Shown: positions 61,255-64,000 of the stretch, in pieces
How the letters are laid out: each line of letters starts with the position of its first letter
Numbering within the stretch: position 1 is the stretch's first letter
Origin: Rhodovulum sp. ES.010
GTDB lineage: Bacteria; Pseudomonadota; Alphaproteobacteria; Rhodobacterales; Rhodobacteraceae
NCBI RefSeq assembly: GCF_900142935.1
Contig: NZ_FSRS01000001.1
Span: 2,800,001 to 2,864,000, forward strand
Reading direction: 5' to 3'
DNA length: 64,000 nucleotides
Program-made: the position numbers and the translations under genes
Notes under the pieces: model-generated
The model's input: only the letters and a program-made list of their open reading frames with translations
Database searches by the model: none
What the model was told of the DNA's origin: nothing

Positions 61255-63492
61255 TTGGCGTTCTCCGTGCCCCAAGCGTTCTCCGAAGGATTGATAACAG
61301 GGACGGGTGTCCGTCGTGACTGGGTCGACCTGCGGGACCAGCGCTATCTTCCCAATTTGTCCGTGCTCCGCCACAGGGTTTGGCTCGATCCGCGGCTTGT
61401 GAGCGTCGATGCCGGGACGGGGCTGGAGATACCGGTATTCGGCGTGCGGAACCAGGGAGAGAGCGGGCGTTGCGTGGGGTTTGCGCTCGCCAACCTGATC
61501 GACATCCAGCGCCATCTGCAACGCTTCCGGCGGCCCGATGCACCGGCCGGCGGGCAGGGCGGCGAGGCCGCGCCCGACCGGGACGTCGTGAGCGCCGACA
61601 TGCTTTACCGGATGGCGTATTTTCACGATCGATACCCGGACGCCGAGGAGCAGCTTGCCCCGAGCGGGGAAGGCGTGCGAACCCTGCGCTCGGCCATCAA
61701 GGGCTTCTACCATCACGGCGCCTGCCTCGACTGGCCCGATCCGTCCCCGCGGGGGGAACCGGCACGCTGGCAAAGCACATGTTTCAGTGCCGACAGCCCG
61801 GACCGGGACCGGCTTTTCCCGTCGGTCGAACAGGCGAAGAAGGCGCGCGAGATCGTGCTCGGGGCGTATTTCCGGCTGGCGTCCATTCTGAACCACTTTC
61901 ATGCCGCGCTGAACGAAGCCGAAGCGATCCTCGTGACCGCGAACATCCACGACGGATGGCTCGGCGCCACGCCGGCGACCGGCGGACGGATCGCCTGGCC
62001 GCCGCGCCTCGGGAAGACGGGGACCCATGCGTTCGTGCTGGCGGGCTATGACGAACACGGGTTTCACGTTCTCAACTCCTGGGGGCCTGAATGGGGCGGC
62101 TATCAAGGCCGGGCCGGTCTGGCATTGTGGAGCTACGACGACTGGGCCCGCAACGTGATCGACGGCTGGGTCCTCCGGCTGGGTGTGCGGGCGCCGGCGG
62201 CCTTCGGGGCCACGATCGGCGAAAAGGGCACCAAGGGTCTGGTGGGCGCGATCCAGACGGGGTCGACGCCGTGTCTGGACCTGGTCGGCCATTACATGCA
62301 CCTCGACGACGGGTTCCATATGGCAACCGGGTCGTACCCGTCCTTCCCCGAAAGCTGGGATCGCACGCGCGGCTATCTTGCCGACAAGTTGGATCCGAAA
62401 GCCGACCCCACCGAGGCCGAGCAGAACACGTACCGCGGCCTGCTGCTTTGGATTCCGGGCAGTCTGGAGGGGATCGAGCCGGCCTTCCGGGCCGCGGTGC
62501 AGCGCAAGGCGCCGATCAAGGCGCTGGGCCTCTATCCCTATTCGATCTTCTGGTGCAACAACTTCGTCGAGAAGTCTCTCGAGGTGCTGGAGATCATCTT
62601 TGAAAGCTGCAAGGCCCAGGTCGGGGAAAACGCCGCGCATCTGGACAGCCTGATCGAACAGCGCGTGCAGGGGGTCGGCCGCGCCTTCTGGCGCGACATC
62701 GAGATGAGCGCGCGGCGGGCGGTCAGGGGCACCGGCGAACTGCCTTACGAACCCGACGAGACCGATGCGCCCCGGCGACTCGAGCGCGGCTACCTGGCCG
62801 ACCTTCTGGCCGACATGATGAAACTCAAGGCCGAGACCGGCTGTGAACTGCACCTTGTGGCCGAGGGTGCGGGCGCGCTCGTCTTGCACGAGATGCTGTC
62901 GGTCATCGACGAAGACGCCGGGCTGACGCCCAAGAGCCGCCGGTCTTTCTGCGGCCACGACACACGGGAATTGTTCGACTCGCTTCACCTCGTGCATCCC
63001 GCCATCGGGATGCCCCGCGCGCAGAAGCTGCTGGTACCGTTGATCGCGGACATGAACGGAAAGATCGCGGGCAAGCGCAGGCGGGCGAGCAGGGCGCGGA
63101 GCCCGAACGTCCAGCCGCTTCTCAAGACGAAGATGCGACCGCCGGCCCGGGTCTACATGCCCACGCCGGATCTCGAGGAAGCGGTTCACTTCGGCATTTA
63201 CGGCAAGTCGATTCTGCACCTGGTGGCGCGGTCATTCGAGGATCGCTACCCGGTCCCGGGCGCCGCCGAGAACGCCGACCCGGTCCATCTCCGTGCGCCG
63301 CGGCCGTTTCTCGGCATGGCCGAGATCGCCGAGGACGAAGAGTTCCAGGCGCCCGGCGCGATCTACCGGCTAAACCGCGTCGTGACCCAGACGCATGCGA
63401 ACGATCGCGTCTCGCAGACCGAGCTTAACCGGGACGCGACGATCACGAACAGCATATTCGAGTCGATCAAGGCGATGCGCCGCACGGACTGA
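61255..63492 (+). CDS. Papain-like (C1) peptidase fused to an alpha/beta-hydrolase-like region
   Basis: A 745-residue cytoplasmic protein of no characterised family. N-terminal papain fold: VRNQGESGRCVGFALAN gives Gln67 and Cys73; GTHAFVLAGYDEHGFHVLNS gives His258 and Asn274, then WGPEWG, so the catalytic tetrad is complete. The C-terminal half resembles an alpha/beta hydrolase: LLLWIPGSLEGIE, a strand-helix core and LHLVAEGAGALVLHEML, where the nucleophile elbow has Gly in place of Ser. No signal peptide is seen. TTG 61255 is the longest start; GTG 61267 is another. The next gene, an SGNH hydrolase, begins 23 bases after its stop. Confidence 0.8.
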   Translation: MAFSVPQAFSEGLITGTGVRRDWVDLRDQRYLPNLSVLRHRVWLDPRLVSVDAGTGLEIPVFGVRNQGESGRCVGFALANLIDIQRHLQRFRRPDAPAGGQGGEAAPDRDVVSADMLYRMAYFHDRYPDAEEQLAPSGEGVRTLRSAIKGFYHHGACLDWPDPSPRGEPARWQSTCFSADSPDRDRLFPSVEQAKKAREIVLGAYFRLASILNHFHAALNEAEAILVTANIHDGWLGATPATGGRIAWPPRLGKTGTHAFVLAGYDEHGFHVLNSWGPEWGGYQGRAGLALWSYDDWARNVIDGWVLRLGVRAPAAFGATIGEKGTKGLVGAIQTGSTPCLDLVGHYMHLDDGFHMATGSYPSFPESWDRTRGYLADKLDPKADPTEAEQNTYRGLLLWIPGSLEGIEPAFRAAVQRKAPIKALGLYPYSIFWCNNFVEKSLEVLEIIFESCKAQVGENAAHLDSLIEQRVQGVGRAFWRDIEMSARRAVRGTGELPYEPDETDAPRRLERGYLADLLADMMKLKAETGCELHLVAEGAGALVLHEMLSVIDEDAGLTPKSRRSFCGHDTRELFDSLHLVHPAIGMPRAQKLLVPLIADMNGKIAGKRRRASRARSPNVQPLLKTKMRPPARVYMPTPDLEEAVHFGIYGKSILHLVARSFEDRYPVPGAAENADPVHLRAPRPFLGMAEIAEDEEFQAPGAIYRLNRVVTQTHANDRVSQTELNRDATITNSIFESIKAMRRTD

Positions 63493-63515
63493 TTGCAGAG
63501 GGGAGGACTACAACC

Positions 63516-64000
63516 ATGGCGAAGATCACGGTCGAACAGCTGATGTCGAAGATGGCCAATCTCGGCATCGATGAGGCCGAACTGGCCGAGTATTTCATCG
63601 TCGACGAAGGCGAGTCGGGCGCGTTCGCCCCGCGGCTCAAACTCAACCCGTCGACGGTGCAGATCCCGCGGGGCGCGGAGGCCGAACAACGGACGGCCGC
63701 GCTCATGAACTCGGCCAACTGGTTCGCCCGGATGCATCGCAAGGGACGGTTCCGTGACATTCTTGCGAGAGGATATGATGGCCCCATCATCGTGTCCGAG
63801 GGCGACAGCTGGTTCCAGTATCCGATCCTCCTGAAGGATACGATCGATCACCTGATGGACAGCTATGCCGTCTACTCCCTGGGCGCGGCGGGCGATCTGC
63901 TCAAGCGCATGGCAGACAAGAAGGAGTACCTGCCCGCGCTGCAGGAAACCGGCGCCGAAATCCTCCTGATGTCGGGCGGCGGCAACGACCTGGTGGCCGG
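63516..64000 (+). CDS. SGNH/GDSL-family hydrolase (3' partial)
   Basis: The frame from ATG 63516, preceded by GGGAGGA at 8 bases, stays open to the window end (161 codons). Residues 1-85 are an N-terminal region with no clear relative (MAKITVEQLMSKMANLGIDE, AELAEYFIVDEGESG). From about 90 on it has SGNH blocks: IIVSEGDSWFQYP (block I Ser), SLGAAGDLLKRM (block II Gly) and ILLMSGGGNDLV (block III Asn). The block V Asp/His lie beyond the window. GDSW in place of GDSL is a feature of a poorly studied subgroup. It is in an operon with the papain-like gene. Confidence 0.85.
   Translation, partial: MAKITVEQLMSKMANLGIDEAELAEYFIVDEGESGAFAPRLKLNPSTVQIPRGAEAEQRTAALMNSANWFARMHRKGRFRDILARGYDGPIIVSEGDSWFQYPILLKDTIDHLMDSYAVYSLGAAGDLLKRMADKKEYLPALQETGAEILLMSGGGNDLVA

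Noticed and set aside
60856..63219. 787-codon minus-strand frame covering the papain-like gene
   Set aside because: Only its last part is transposase; the rest is a shadow of the plus-strand gene with catalytic motifs.
1..64000. CRISPR array or rRNA operon
   Set aside because: No regularly spaced direct repeats of CRISPR size and no rRNA-like stretch were seen; the only tandem array is the five-unit 11-mer.

Overview
The window is high-GC (core roughly two thirds G+C), gene-dense DNA from an alphaproteobacterium, most likely a phototrophic member of the Rhodobacterales. Reasons: a photosynthetic reaction-centre cytochrome subunit gene (pufC) followed by dxs at the left edge, two TRAP-type/Tat-type uptake genes, an IalB-like protein, a DnaE2-type polymerase and intergenic repeats of a kind I associate with Rhodobacteraceae. 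PufC has only three CXXCH haem sites, which recalls Rhodovulum sulfidophilum; genus assignment is an inference.

Layout. 1-3.2 kb: end of the puf operon (pufC, perfect terminator) and dxs. 3.2-8.6 kb, minus strand: leuB, an EEP-type phosphatase/nuclease and a membrane protein, then leuD and leuC. 8.8-20 kb, mostly plus: MscS channel, a small membrane/zinc-ribbon protein, an orphan Tat-exported solute-binding protein, an MFS transporter, an FkbM methyltransferase, a tannase-family esterase and a TRAP transporter (Q-M-P). 20-26.5 kb: housekeeping run rsfS-rlmH-gpmI-envC-like-ctpA-rppH and a methyltransferase. 26.7-29.6 kb: a lone, C-terminally short dnaE2 behind a LexA-like box. 29.8-38.3 kb: lytic transglycosylase, rnr, dapE, dapD, a LOG-family protein and rlmN. 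38.4-52.3 kb: IalB-like protein, asparaginase, an aminotransferase-fold/kinase pair, pncA-pncB, trhO, CHAD protein, SDR, a MoxR/VWA pair and an ABC1 kinase, ending in tRNA-Pro(CGG).

From tRNA-Pro rightwards the sequence changes. Base composition drops visibly, IS remnants appear (IS21, IS66, IS630, IS3) and a tightly overlapping catabolic operon (53.8-60.0 kb) lies between them: class III aminotransferase, glutaryl-CoA dehydrogenase, aldehyde dehydrogenase, butyrate-kinase-like and phosphotransbutyrylase-like genes, and a broken 3-hydroxyacyl-CoA dehydrogenase. A divergent XRE-cupin regulator faces it. Together these could take 5-aminovalerate (or a related omega-amino acid) to glutarate, activate it through an acyl phosphate, and decarboxylate glutaryl-CoA to crotonyl-CoA. 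That kinase/phosphotransacylase activation step is the most interesting metabolic idea in the window. At the right edge, beyond the IS debris, is a second candidate system: a papain-fold protease fused to a nucleophile-less alpha/beta-hydrolase-like region, followed by an SGNH hydrolase cut by the window end.

All family calls come from reading the translations; no database search was run.
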